A DNA stretch of 57,897 nucleotides from an uncultured Flavobacteriaceae bacterium. Lineage in GTDB: Bacteria; Bacteroidota; Bacteroidia; Flavobacteriales; Flavobacteriaceae. The notes below the pieces were generated by a model. That model made no database searches. It was not told the DNA's origin and saw only the letters and a program-made list of their open reading frames with translations. The position numbers were made by a program, and so were the translations under genes. Shown piece by piece: positions 27,491 to 36,397 of this stretch (positions are counted from its first letter, which is position 1; each line of letters starts with the position of its first letter). The DNA lies in assembly GCA_937959395.1 (NCBI GenBank), contig CALGLR010000090.1:1-57897 (forward strand). The letters run 5' to 3'.

Positions 27491-29122
27491 CTAATCATAG
27501 TTTTTAGGATATTTCCTCATTTTTGATGCCTGTTCGTAAACGTAACCCCACTTTAAAAGTGTTTTCTCTTTTGATCGTTTGCTTATAAATGTTAGGCCTT
27601 TTGGAGCGCCATTATCTGCATATCCCATCGGTACGGTTAAAGCAGGATATTCTGCTACAGCTGCATAAGCGGCATGGTAGTTATTTATTGACAATACGCC
27701 ATCTAAATTGTGTTCATCCATGCTTTCATCGAAAAACTGTTTTCCGTTTGTTTTTAAAGTGCTTTTTATAATATTGAATTCATCTTCAGTTGCTTTATCG
27801 GCAACAATACCTTCAAACAATTTTTGCCCGTAAGGTGCTCTTATAAGAGAATCTTCAGTATTAAAGTTCATAACATCGTGTACACCTTTAATATTAATTG
27901 AAGTATTAGCAAAGCTAGATAAGTAAACAGGTAGATCTTTTTTCATGTCTAAATTTAAAAGTCTTAGAAAAGAAGGTAGCTTAATATCTTTCTCTTCAAT
28001 CTCAATAATAGTTGCACCTTTAGATTTTAATATAGAAAGCGCTTCCACATATAATGAATCATTTAATAATCGTTTATATGCTCCAAAACGTTTCTTTTCT
28101 AAATTAATAGAATCGTTAATAAAATATAAATAATAGCCTGTACTCCACTTTAGGTTCGTTGATTTAGAATCGTTTTCATCATAACCTAGCATAGCGTCTA
28201 GCACAATACTATTATCTAATACATTTTTAGTAATAGGTCCAGGAGTATCCAGAGTACTAGATATAGGAACGATACCATTTCTACTTAATAAACCAACTGT
28301 TGGTTTTAAACCTACTGTTGAGTTTTGACTTGCCGGTGATAAAATAGATCCTGCTGTTTCACTGCCAATTGCTGCAACACAAAAATTAGCAGCGACTGCA
28401 ACGCCACTTCCCGAACTAGAACCTCCTGTGTCTATTATTTTTCTTCCATAAGGGTTTAACGTTTGCCCACCAATAGCACTGTAACCACTTGGACATTCTC
28501 CACAAAAGAAATAAGCCCATTCACTTAAGTTAGCTTTTCCTAAAATTATGGCACCATTCATTTTCAAACGTTTTACAATAAAAGCATCTTCGGTAGTATT
28601 ATTTTTTAAAGCAATTGCACCAGCAGTCGTTGGCATGCCTTTAGTATTTATATTGTCTTTTAAAAGTATTGGCATGCCATAAATAGGGTGGCTAAGGCTT
28701 TTATTTTTGTCTTTTTCTTTAGCTTCTTCTATTGCTTTTGGATTAATAGCAATTACAGAGTTTAATGACCATTTGTTTTCTCGATCAAATTTTCTAATGC
28801 GATATAGATAAAATTTGGTTAAGGTTTCATAAGATAATTCGCCTTTATTAATAGTATTTTGAAGTGCATTAATATTTTGCTCTAAAATTAAAGGCTTGAA
28901 TTTTTCATAATGAGTTTCTGTAAAATCTGAAAGCTGATTATTTAAATGTTTCCAAATTGATGCTTTTGTTAAAAATTTTGAATCTAATACTTTAAACTCA
29001 ATACTGTCTTTTACAGAAATAGCACTAAGATCAGAATCTTGATCTTCTATTTTCACTGTTCTTTCTACATTAATACAGGAAAAGGTGCAACAAATAATTA
29101 CAAGGAGGGAAAGAATTTTCAT
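27491..29122 (-). CDS. Amidase-signature hydrolase, lipoprotein
   Basis: 543 residues. The lipoprotein signal is MKILSLLVIICCTFSC (Cys16), and an amidase-signature domain begins near 85. The Ser-cisSer-Lys triad is visible: Lys155 in PILLKDNI, the GGSSSGSG loop (233-240) and nucleophile Ser259 in GSETAGSILSP. It should hydrolyse an amide bond outside the cytoplasm, unlike the cytosolic GatA relative. The substrate is unknown. It is divergent from the serine hydrolase at 29239, and both genes interrupt the usual ftsY-rimO neighbourhood. Confidence 0.88.
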   Translation of the reverse strand: MKILSLLVIICCTFSCINVERTVKIEDQDSDLSAISVKDSIEFKVLDSKFLTKASIWKHLNNQLSDFTETHYEKFKPLILEQNINALQNTINKGELSYETLTKFYLYRIRKFDRENKWSLNSVIAINPKAIEEAKEKDKNKSLSHPIYGMPILLKDNINTKGMPTTAGAIALKNNTTEDAFIVKRLKMNGAIILGKANLSEWAYFFCGECPSGYSAIGGQTLNPYGRKIIDTGGSSSGSGVAVAANFCVAAIGSETAGSILSPASQNSTVGLKPTVGLLSRNGIVPISSTLDTPGPITKNVLDNSIVLDAMLGYDENDSKSTNLKWSTGYYLYFINDSINLEKKRFGAYKRLLNDSLYVEALSILKSKGATIIEIEEKDIKLPSFLRLLNLDMKKDLPVYLSSFANTSINIKGVHDVMNFNTEDSLIRAPYGQKLFEGIVADKATEDEFNIIKSTLKTNGKQFFDESMDEHNLDGVLSINNYHAAYAAVAEYPALTVPMGYADNGAPKGLTFISKRSKEKTLLKWGYVYEQASKMRKYPKNYD

Positions 29123-29238
29123 AGCAGAATTAATTTTTATAAAGCTACAAAAAGCAGTCTAATTAATAAATACTTATCTTTAAGTTTAAACTATTACGCT
29201 TTTTTTTAGTCTTACTTATCTAAAATCCCAAAACAAAG

Positions 29239-30339
29239 ATGAAAAGAATAAATTTTATAATAATCTTGTTATGTTTGATTACCTTCTACTCTTGTTCTAA
29301 TGATGACAGTGAAGATACAACACCTACTACAACTCCTATAAACCAAGACTCATTATATTTTCCGCCAATTGATTCTGCCAATTGGGAAGTTATTTCTCCA
29401 AATGAATTGGGTTGGAATAGTAACAATATAATAGAGCTCATAAATTTTATAGATCTTAAATCGACTAAAGCTTTTATCATTTTAAAAGATGGAAAAATTG
29501 CTTTAGAATGGTACGGCAATGGAGAAGACATAAATTCTAATCTACAATGGAATTCTGCTGGAAAAACATTGAATTCTTATATGATAGGTATTGCTCAAGA
29601 TGAAGGTATTTTAAACATCAATGAACCTTCAAAAAACTATTTGGGTAATAATTGGTCAACTTTAACTAACATGCAAGAAGAAAGTATTACAGTTAAGCAT
29701 CACATAACGATGACTACTGGTTTAGATTTTAATGTTCAAGACGAGACTTGTTATGATCCAAATTGTCTAGATTATTTAAACCCTCCTGGAAGTTTCTGGT
29801 ATTATCACAATGCTCCTTATACGTTGACTCAAAACATCGTTGAAGGTGCTCTAAATTCTAGTTTTAATCAATATTTTAATGATAAACTAAGAGATAAAAT
29901 TGGCATGCAAGGCACTTGGATTTCTTTTGGATATTTTAATATATACTATAGTAATGCAAGAAGTATGGCGCGGTTTGGTTTATTAAACCTTAATAAAGGT
30001 GTATGGGAAACAACACCTATAATACGAAGCGAAAATTATTTTAATGAAATGACAAATACATCGCAAACTCACAACAAATCGTATGGTTACTTATGGTGGT
30101 TAAATGGAAAAGAAAGTTTTAGAGCACCTGGTTCTACTTTAGAATTTCCTTCTTTATTAATTCCAAATGCTCCAGATGATACGATAGCGGCTTTGGGTAG
30201 AGACGATCAAAAACTATATGTTATTCCTAGTAAAAATATGGTAGTGGTAAGATTAGGAGATAATACAGGAACTCCTGTATTAGGACCTAGTAGTTTTGAT
30301 AACAAACTTTGGGAAAAAATTAATTTAGTAATTAACTAA
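29239..30339 (+). CDS. Serine hydrolase (class C beta-lactamase-like), surface lipoprotein
   Basis: 366 residues. The lipoprotein signal ends TFYSC and is followed by SNDDSED, an acidic surface-export signal. The beta-lactamase/penicillin-binding-like fold has SxxK as Ser106-Ala-Gly-Lys109, YxN as Tyr189-His-Asn191, and a late GYLWWLNG segment near the third motif. The family includes esterases, D-aminopeptidases and DD-peptidases; antibiotic resistance should not be assumed. The gene is divergent from the amidase, with a 116-base intergenic region that must hold both promoters. Confidence 0.88.
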   Translation: MKRINFIIILLCLITFYSCSNDDSEDTTPTTTPINQDSLYFPPIDSANWEVISPNELGWNSNNIIELINFIDLKSTKAFIILKDGKIALEWYGNGEDINSNLQWNSAGKTLNSYMIGIAQDEGILNINEPSKNYLGNNWSTLTNMQEESITVKHHITMTTGLDFNVQDETCYDPNCLDYLNPPGSFWYYHNAPYTLTQNIVEGALNSSFNQYFNDKLRDKIGMQGTWISFGYFNIYYSNARSMARFGLLNLNKGVWETTPIIRSENYFNEMTNTSQTHNKSYGYLWWLNGKESFRAPGSTLEFPSLLIPNAPDDTIAALGRDDQKLYVIPSKNMVVVRLGDNTGTPVLGPSSFDNKLWEKINLVIN

Positions 30340-30376
30340 ATAAGAAAAGCAGTATTCAAATTCATGAGATTCCTGC

Positions 30377-30392
30377 TCCCGAAACTTCGGGA
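30377..30392. repeat. Small palindromic repeat
   Basis: TCCCGAA-AC-TTCGGGA, a perfect seven-base-pair hairpin with G+C-richer flanks, between the convergent serine hydrolase and ftsY genes. A possible bidirectional terminator or dispersed repeat. Confidence 0.6.
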
Positions 30393-30403
30393 CGAGAAGA
30401 ATT

Positions 30404-31357
30404 CTACTTAAAAAACGAATCTACGAACTCATATTTATTAAATACCTGAAGGTCTTCAATGCCTTCTCCAACTCCAATATATTTTACAGGTATTTGAAAC
30501 TGATCACTAATACCAATTACGACACCTCCTTTAGCGGTACCATCTAATTTAGTTACTGCTAAAGAAGTAACTTCCGTTGCTGCTGTAAATTGTTTTGCTT
30601 GTTCAAAAGCATTTTGGCCTGTAGAACCATCTAAAACCAATAAAACATCATGAGGCGCATCTCCTATTACTTTTTGCATGACACGTTTTACTTTAGTTAA
30701 CTCATTCATTAAATTAACTTTGTTATGTAAACGTCCAGCTGTATCTATAATTATAACATCAGCATTTTGAGAAACACCAGATTCTAAAGCATCAAATGCT
30801 ACAGATGCTGGGTCACTTCCCATCTCTTGCTTTACAATTGGCACATCTACTCTTTCTGCCCATACTTGTAATTGTTCTATTGCTGCTGCTCTAAAAGTAT
30901 CAGCTGCTCCTAAAACAACATTTAAACCTTGTTTCTTGAATTGGTATGCTAACTTACCAATGGTTGTCGTTTTACCAACACCATTTACTCCTACAACCAT
31001 TAAAACATAAGGTTTCTTATTTACAGGAATAGTATATTCTGTATCTTCTCCAGAATTAGTTTCAGAAAGTAAACCAGCTATTTCTTCTCTAAGAATTTTA
31101 TTAAGCTCGTCGGTTCCTAAGTATTTATCTTTAGCAACTCGTTGTTCAATACGTCCAATTATTTTAAGAGTCGTATCAACACCTACATCACTAGAGACTA
31201 ATATTTCCTCGAGATTATCTAAAACCTCATCATCAACTTTAGATTTCCCTGCTACTGCCTTACTTAATTTTCCGAAAAAAGAAGATTTAGATTTTTCTAA
31301 TCCTTTATCTAAGGTTTCTTTTTTTTCTGAAGAGAATATTTTTTTAAAAAAGCTCAT
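30404..31357 (-). CDS. ftsY: Signal recognition particle receptor FtsY
   Basis: 317 residues. An N domain (about 15-95) precedes the G domain with P-loop GVNGVGKTTTIGKLA, AADTFRAAA, DTAGRLHN, TKLDGTAKGG and the closing GVGEGIEDLQVF. It lacks the long acidic A domain of Enterobacteria, as in other Bacteroidota. It receives SRP-ribosome complexes at the membrane. It belongs to the conserved rpmB-rpmG-DUF4295-ftsY block but has two terminator hairpins upstream, so it probably has its own promoter. Confidence 0.97.
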   Translation of the reverse strand: MSFFKKIFSSEKKETLDKGLEKSKSSFFGKLSKAVAGKSKVDDEVLDNLEEILVSSDVGVDTTLKIIGRIEQRVAKDKYLGTDELNKILREEIAGLLSETNSGEDTEYTIPVNKKPYVLMVVGVNGVGKTTTIGKLAYQFKKQGLNVVLGAADTFRAAAIEQLQVWAERVDVPIVKQEMGSDPASVAFDALESGVSQNADVIIIDTAGRLHNKVNLMNELTKVKRVMQKVIGDAPHDVLLVLDGSTGQNAFEQAKQFTAATEVTSLAVTKLDGTAKGGVVIGISDQFQIPVKYIGVGEGIEDLQVFNKYEFVDSFFK

Positions 31358-31494
31358 GTGTTACTTGAGTATATTAATTGATGAATTTTGTATTAATTTA
31401 CTATTTAACTAATAGCAATAGTTGAACCTTTTTTTCATGTCTGAAAAATTGTCATAAAAAACAGTGTAAAGAAACGCAATATTATATAAAAACA

Positions 31495-31522
31495 AAAGCC
31501 GCTTTCGTAAGAAAGCAGCTTT
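31495..31522 (-). terminator. Second terminator hairpin after the ribosomal protein genes
   Basis: Stem of 12 bases, AAAGCCGCTTTC / GAAAGCAGCTTT, with one G-U pair as minus-strand RNA and a four-base loop, followed on the minus strand by a T-rich stretch. It lies about 80 bases past the DUF4295 stop. Confidence 0.65.
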
Positions 31523-31534
31523 GAATATTTTGTA

Positions 31535-31561
31535 AAAAAGATCCCGCTATAAAAGCGGGAT
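31535..31561 (-). terminator. First terminator hairpin after the ribosomal protein genes
   Basis: ATCCCGCT / AGCGGGAT (31541-31548, 31554-31561) with a five-base loop and a T run on the minus strand, 44 bases past the DUF4295 stop. Tandem with the hairpin at 31495-31522. Confidence 0.8.
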
Positions 31562-31604
31562 TAATTCTATCACGTATTTTAAAAAAAAATACTATTTCAT
31601 TAAC

Positions 31605-31757
31605 TTACTTCTTATTTAAGAAGTCGTTCACTAAACCTGGTTCCATAATAGACTCAACAAACATGTAAGCTCCTGTTTTTGGAGACTTTACCATTTTAAT
31701 TGCTTTTGATAATCTTTTAGATCCAGTTTGTAACGATGCGACTGATTTCTTTGCCAT
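31605..31757 (-). CDS. DUF4295 family protein (ribosome-linked small protein)
   Basis: 50 residues, starting MAKKSVASLQTGSKRLSKAI and ending VNDFLNKK. This short basic protein is found directly after rpmG in Bacteroidota and matches DUF4295. Its size, charge and position suggest a ribosome-associated role, but none is proven. It lies 60 bases downstream of rpmG and ends before tandem terminators. Confidence 0.9.
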   Translation of the reverse strand: MAKKSVASLQTGSKRLSKAIKMVKSPKTGAYMFVESIMEPGLVNDFLNKK

Positions 31758-31817
31758 GACTTATTTTTTTATCTATTATTTTCAAAATTCCGATAAACTA
31801 ATCGGGTGAAAATTTGA

Positions 31818-32000
31818 TTATTTTATCTCTTTGTGTACTGTCATTTTCTTCAAGATTGGATTAAATTTCTTTATTTCCATTCTATCCGGAGTGTTTTTCT
31901 TGTTCTTAGTAGTAATGTAACGAGAAGTACCTGCTTCTCCTGTAGCTTTATGCTCTGTACATTCTAATATTACTTGAACTCTGTTGCCTCTTTTTGCCAT
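31818..32000 (-). CDS. rpmG: Ribosomal protein L33
   Basis: 60 residues, [16 protein letters not shown] opening and [13 protein letters not shown] ending, full length for bL33. It is the C-minus type lacking the zinc-binding cysteine pairs. It lies 27 bases after rpmB. Confidence 0.97.
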   Translation of the reverse strand: MAKRGNRVQVILECTEHKATGEAGTSRYITTKNKKNTPDRMEIKKFNPILKKMTVHKEIK

Positions 32001-32027
32001 TTTATTATTTCTTTAAGCGTACAGCTA

Positions 32028-32264
32028 TTATTTTATAAATCCTTTAGCTTTTGCGTTTTTTAATGCAGCAGAAATTCCTATTTTATTTATAGTTTTTAAT
32101 GCTGATGTCGATACTTTCAAAGTTACCCACTTATCCTCTTCAGGTATAAAAAAACGTTTTTTAATTAAGTTAGCATTAAATTTACGCTTCGTTTTATTCA
32201 TTGCGTGAGACACGTTGTTTCCAACCATAGCCTTCTTTCCTGTAAGTTCACAAACTCTAGACAT
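32028..32264 (-). CDS. rpmB: Ribosomal protein L28
   Basis: 78 residues with the bL28 signature MSRVCELTGKKAMVGNNVSHA and NKTKRKFNANL, without further zinc cysteines. It is the first gene of the rpmB-rpmG-DUF4295 unit and lies 81 bases after cinA, where its promoter should be. Confidence 0.97.
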   Translation of the reverse strand: MSRVCELTGKKAMVGNNVSHAMNKTKRKFNANLIKKRFFIPEEDKWVTLKVSTSALKTINKIGISAALKNAKAKGFIK

Positions 32265-32345
32265 TACTTCTAACTTTATAATTTGTTATTAAAAATCGAG
32301 GTGCAAATATACATAATATTTATATTATGACAAGCCGAAATTTTA

Positions 32346-33599
32346 TTAATTTTTAAAAATTTCTTTTTGCAGAAGTTCTAGCGCTTTATTTACGGTTTTA
32401 TTTATAACTCTTGTACGGTGATTTCCCATCGTAAATCGCTCTGAAAACACTTTGTTTTTTGTAGCCAAAGCAATAAAAACAGTACCCACTTCTTCTTTTC
32501 CTTCTCCTTTAGTAGGACCTGCATGTCCTGTAGTTGCTATTCCTATATCTGAATTAAATAATTCACTTACTTTAACAGCCATAGATTCTGCGATTCTATT
32601 ACTTACAACACTATGTTTTTTTATGTCTTCATTAAGAACGCCTAAAACATCTATTTTAGATTGTGTTGCATAAGTCACTGTTGATCCTTTAAAATAATTA
32701 GAGGCTCCAGGATTTGCAGTAAATCGCTCTGTTAGTTTTCCACCAGTGCAACTCTCTGCAATAGCTAATGTTAACCCAGCATCTGTTAATTTATTTGCTA
32801 TAATTTGTTCTAAAGAATGTTCTTCTTCTTCAAATCCAACAAAAACATCTTCAACTTGTGGTAAAAGCAATTGTATTTGACGTTCTACTTCATTTTTGAT
32901 TAAGTTTTCATCAAAACCTTTAGCAGAAAGCCGCATACGAACCCTTCCTAAACTTGGTAAATAGGCCAACTTTATATAATCTGGCAAGGCATCTTCCCAT
33001 TTTTCTATACGCTCAGAAAGCGAGCTTTCCCCTAAACCATAAGTCAATAATGTACGATGCAAAATATAAGGACGCTTATACTTTTCTGCGAGTTTGGAGA
33101 GCACCTTAGTCTCTATTAAAGATTTCATTTCATAAGGCACACCAGGAAGAGAAATAAAAGTTTTATCTCCTTTTTCGAACCACATTCCTGGAGCTGTACC
33201 AAAATTATTCATTAGAACTTGTGATTTTGAAGGCACCAATGCTTGTTTTCTATTTAAATCAGAAATTGGAGATGTAGATATATAGGTTTTAAATAAATGT
33301 TCAACATGTTTTAAAACCGCATCATTTTGAACTAACTCATCATTAAAATACTCTGCTATAGTATGCTTTGTAATATCATCTTTAGTTGGTCCTAAACCAC
33401 CAGTAATAATAATAACATCAGCGTTTTTTTCTGCGGAAGCAAACGCTTTTAAAATATGCGTTTTATCATCTTGAACTGAGGTAATTTGATATACAGAAAT
33501 TCCAATACTATTTAATGCTTTTCCAATAAAAGCAGAATTAGTATCTACTATTTGACCAATGAGAATTTCATCGCCAATAGTAATTATTTCGGCATACAT
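32346..33599 (-). CDS. cinA: CinA family protein (NMN deamidase / competence-damage protein)
   Basis: 417 residues, full two-domain form. The N-terminal molybdopterin-binding-like (COG1058) domain begins EIITIGDEILIGQIVDTNS and contains TGGLGPTKDD. The C-terminal CinA domain contains IAESCTGG and TGHAGPTKGEG. The family hydrolyses ADP-ribose and deamidates NMN in pyridine-nucleotide recycling. Its ATG overlaps the stop of the HPt gene by one base (TAATG), so translation is coupled. Confidence 0.94.
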   Translation of the reverse strand: MYAEIITIGDEILIGQIVDTNSAFIGKALNSIGISVYQITSVQDDKTHILKAFASAEKNADVIIITGGLGPTKDDITKHTIAEYFNDELVQNDAVLKHVEHLFKTYISTSPISDLNRKQALVPSKSQVLMNNFGTAPGMWFEKGDKTFISLPGVPYEMKSLIETKVLSKLAEKYKRPYILHRTLLTYGLGESSLSERIEKWEDALPDYIKLAYLPSLGRVRMRLSAKGFDENLIKNEVERQIQLLLPQVEDVFVGFEEEEHSLEQIIANKLTDAGLTLAIAESCTGGKLTERFTANPGASNYFKGSTVTYATQSKIDVLGVLNEDIKKHSVVSNRIAESMAVKVSELFNSDIGIATTGHAGPTKGEGKEEVGTVFIALATKNKVFSERFTMGNHRTRVINKTVNKALELLQKEIFKN

Positions 33600-33940
33600 T
33601 AAAGGCTAAAATCTGAGGTAATCTCTGTCGAGGCTCTTTCTATGGCTGCTAATACTAAAACTAGCTTATCTGAGACATCTTCATCTACCTTTTCAAATCG
33701 TCCCCAATCTTGTATTTCGATTAGATCTTCTAGTATACCGAGCTCGAACATATCAACCGTAGGCTTCATTTTATGAGCAGTTTGATAGGTTTGCAAATAA
33801 TTTTTGCTGTTTACAGCTTCTTCAAGAATTTTTGCATCAGCAGGTACTTCTTCTAAAAAAGTTTGAGCTAACGCTAGTATAAAATCTTGATCATTGTCGG
33901 CCAATTCTCTTAGCCTGTGTAATTTGTAATGTTGTTCCAT
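33599..33940 (-). CDS. Histidine phosphotransfer (HPt) domain protein
   Basis: 113 residues, a single HPt four-helix domain with phospho-accepting His56 in AHKMKPTVDMF and a preceding FLEEVPADAKIL helix. Such proteins shuttle phosphate between hybrid kinases and response regulators; neither partner is encoded nearby. Its start directly abuts the stop of the FAH gene and its stop overlaps the cinA start, so all three are one operon. I recall the same arrangement from other flavobacteria, but its reason is unknown. Confidence 0.88.
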   Translation of the reverse strand: MEQHYKLHRLRELADNDQDFILALAQTFLEEVPADAKILEEAVNSKNYLQTYQTAHKMKPTVDMFELGILEDLIEIQDWGRFEKVDEDVSDKLVLVLAAIERASTEITSDFSL

Positions 33941-34552
33941 TTATTTTACTGTTATCGAAAATAGTTGCTTATCTTCTATGTAACCAACTAACTTATCGTT
34001 AGCAATTACCTTGCCAACACCTGCTGGTGTTCCTGTAAATATAACATCTCCTATCTTTAAAGTGAAATATTTTGAGATATATTCTATAATTTCATCAATT
34101 TTCCATAGCATATGGCTGGTATTCCCCTTTTGTACAATTGTATTATTTTTCTCTAATGAAAACTGAATACCATTAACATCTTTAAACGTTTCTTTAGGCA
34201 ACCAACTTCCAATTACTGCACTACCATCAAAAGCTTTGGCCTTTTCCCAAGGCAAACCTTTAGCTTTTGCTTGAGATTGTACATCTCTAGCTGTAAAATC
34301 AATTCCTAAACCTATTTCAGCATAATATTTATGAGAAAATTTACGATCTATATGTTTTCCTACCCTGTTAATTTTTACCAATATTTCTACTTCATGATGA
34401 ACATCATTAGAAAATTCTGGGATAAAAAAGGGTTGCTTTTTTAATAATATTGCCGTGTCTGGTTTTAGAAATATAATAGGATCTGTTGGTTTTTCATTTT
34501 CCAACTCTTTTATATGCTCTGTGTAGTTACGACCTATGCAGATTAGTTTCAT
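33941..34552 (-). CDS. Fumarylacetoacetate hydrolase family protein
   Basis: 203 residues, the short FAH-domain form related to acylpyruvase/oxaloacetate tautomerase (FAHD1-like). Key segments are ICIGRNYTEHIKEL at the start, HHEVEILVKI (metal ligands Glu-x-Glu type), GIDFTARDVQ, and GDVIFTGTPAGVG at the end. It should act on a 1,3- or 2-keto acid with Mg. It heads the FAH-HPt-cinA operon, 133 bases after the exonuclease gene. Confidence 0.9.
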   Translation of the reverse strand: MKLICIGRNYTEHIKELENEKPTDPIIFLKPDTAILLKKQPFFIPEFSNDVHHEVEILVKINRVGKHIDRKFSHKYYAEIGLGIDFTARDVQSQAKAKGLPWEKAKAFDGSAVIGSWLPKETFKDVNGIQFSLEKNNTIVQKGNTSHMLWKIDEIIEYISKYFTLKIGDVIFTGTPAGVGKVIANDKLVGYIEDKQLFSITVK

Positions 34553-34685
34553 TTTTTTTAAGAATATAGAATAAAGATCATTTCACTATTAAAAAAAAGA
34601 TCTTTACTATTATTTAGTATCGATAGAACTAATTATTAATATTAAGTTTTAGAAAAAAGATTAAATTTTAAGTCTTTCCTAATAT

Positions 34686-35462
34686 CTAACTCAATTTATT
34701 ATTAAACGCTCTTAATTTAATTGCCGTTAATACTTTTTTTGTGTATCGTGGAAAATCTGCATTTAATAGCCACCCAAAATAACCTGGTTCTTTTTCTAAC
34801 ACTTCTAATACTTTCTTCCCTTTATGTTTCCCGAATGAAAAACATTCTTCTCCTTCTTTATTGTAATTTATAAAACCAGCAAAATCTGCAAATTTTTTGC
34901 GCGAACTAAATTCAGCTAAAAACTTAGTATCATTTTCAACTTCATCGTAACGCTCTATTTGAGCCATTAGAACTTCATATGTTGCGTTTGTATCGGCTTC
35001 AGCTGTATGTGCGTTTTCTAAGCTTTTACCACAATAGAATTTGTAAGCTGCACCTAAAGTACGTTGTTCCATTTTGTGAAAAATAGTTTGCACATCTACA
35101 GATAAGCGGTTTTTCATATCAAAATCTAATTCAACACGCAGCATTTCTTCAGCTAATAAAGGAATATCGAAACGATTAGAGTTAAATCCTCCTAAATCAG
35201 AATCCTTAATCATCGTATTTATCTCTTTAGAGAGCTCTTTAAATGTAGGTTCATTCGCAACACGTTCGTCTGTTACGCCATGTATTAAAGAGACCTCTTC
35301 AGGAATTGGCATTTCAGGATTCACCAACCATGTTTTACTTTCTTTATTTCCATTTGGAAAAACTTTAAGTATTGATATTTCTACTATTCGATCTTTAGAA
35401 ATATTGATTCCTGTAGTTTCTAGATCAAAAAAGCAAATGGGTCTGTTAAGATTTAATGTCAT
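34686..35462 (-). CDS. DnaQ-like 3'-5' exonuclease (DEDDh)
   Basis: 258 residues. The exonuclease domain holds all DEDDh residues: Asp13 and Glu15 (FFDLETTG), Asp99 (NSNRFDIPLL), His152 and Asp157 (AHTAEADT). After about 180 there is an additional DUF3820-like C-terminal region (FADFAGFINYNKEG, FGKHKGKKVLEVLEKEPGYFGWLL). It acts alone or as a proofreading-type nuclease on DNA or RNA ends. It is the first gene of the conserved block that continues to ftsY. Confidence 0.92.
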   Translation of the reverse strand: MTLNLNRPICFFDLETTGINISKDRIVEISILKVFPNGNKESKTWLVNPEMPIPEEVSLIHGVTDERVANEPTFKELSKEINTMIKDSDLGGFNSNRFDIPLLAEEMLRVELDFDMKNRLSVDVQTIFHKMEQRTLGAAYKFYCGKSLENAHTAEADTNATYEVLMAQIERYDEVENDTKFLAEFSSRKKFADFAGFINYNKEGEECFSFGKHKGKKVLEVLEKEPGYFGWLLNADFPRYTKKVLTAIKLRAFNNKLS

Positions 35463-35664
35463 TTATAATTTATTAGTATTATCTATTATATGCTTTTACT
35501 TACGTTTTTTAATGAAATTTAGCTCTAAAAATATTGCATAGTATTCAAAAAAAAACGTTTACCCTTAAAATATTTCTGTTCGTCTAAAAATTTTTAAAAG
35601 AACGGCAAGCATTTAAAATAATGGTATGATTAATGCAGTTTAATTTCAAAATTAAAACTTAAAT

Positions 35665-36282
35665 ATGAAATATATAACTACTTGCATTATTTTCTTTTTT
35701 ATAATATTAAATTCTTTTGCCCAAAACAAGCAATCAAACATAACTATTAAAGAAAAAAAAATAGGCAAGCGTGTTGAGCTTTATGCTCTTAATATGACGG
35801 ATCAAAGTTATAACGCGACTTTAAATATTCATACTCAAGACTACAAAAGAGGTGATGAAGCACCAATTACTAAAATCATCCCTCCTCACGGAGCAATTAA
35901 AATGATAGCAATGACACAATTAGTAGATACTCCTGGTATTTATAGCTATGATTTAATTGTTGCAGAAATAGGTTATGAAATTGCATTAAAAGGCACTAAA
36001 AAGTATAATAAAAAGATTAATACTGCTTTAAAAAATAAAAGCATTACTATTTACACAAAACCTAATTGTAATTTATGTAGTGACACCAAACAGTTTTTAA
36101 AACGCAATAGAGTATTATTTAAAGAACGAAGTGTGATAAAAGACTCTGTGGGTTTAAAACAAATTATCACAGATTATGATGTTCATACTTCTTATTTACC
36201 AATTTTAAAGATTCAAGACTCTGTATATTCTAAAATAAAAAGTGAACGCGACTTAGTTTATGCGCTAAATAATCATATGTAA
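35665..36282 (+). CDS. Exported protein with glutaredoxin-like C-terminal domain
   Basis: 205 residues: signal peptide (about 1-20, LNSFAQ), a beta-type N-terminal region (25-110) without a recognised family, then a glutaredoxin-like domain (127-205) opening ITIYTKPNCNLCSDTKQFL with the dithiol Cys135-x-x-Cys138. The cis-Pro segment may be SYLPILKI. Outside the cytoplasm it could act in disulfide exchange, but this is inferred from the fold only. The gene stands alone and ends at a strong terminator. Confidence 0.75.
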   Translation: MKYITTCIIFFFIILNSFAQNKQSNITIKEKKIGKRVELYALNMTDQSYNATLNIHTQDYKRGDEAPITKIIPPHGAIKMIAMTQLVDTPGIYSYDLIVAEIGYEIALKGTKKYNKKINTALKNKSITIYTKPNCNLCSDTKQFLKRNRVLFKERSVIKDSVGLKQIITDYDVHTSYLPILKIQDSVYSKIKSERDLVYALNNHM

Positions 36283-36342
36283 ACCATTTAATTCTAACCT
36301 AAAAGTTAACATCGATTTTAAACATTTAGCGTACAAATGGCA

Positions 36343-36376
36343 AAAGGCTCTAATTTAATTAGAGCCTTTGCTTTGT
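36343..36376 (+). terminator. Bidirectional terminator
   Basis: Perfect 11-base-pair stem AAAGGCTCTAA / TTAGAGCCTTT with a five-base loop and T-rich sequence after it. It lies between the convergent glutaredoxin-like and E2 genes and can serve both. Confidence 0.85.
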
Positions 36377-36397
36377 TTTATTTTGTAGTAATACTAT

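Noticed and set aside
29239-30339. Beta-lactam resistance gene.
   Set aside because: The SxxK/YxN fold also covers esterases and peptidases; nothing in the sequence or neighbourhood indicates resistance.
14499-35462. DUF3820-like similarity shared by the 14499 gene and the C-terminus of the exonuclease at 34686 as evidence of recent duplication.
   Set aside because: The shared pattern (GKxKxK, Y/W-rich segment) is a family-level resemblance seen generally in such exonucleases; sequences are too different for a recent copy.
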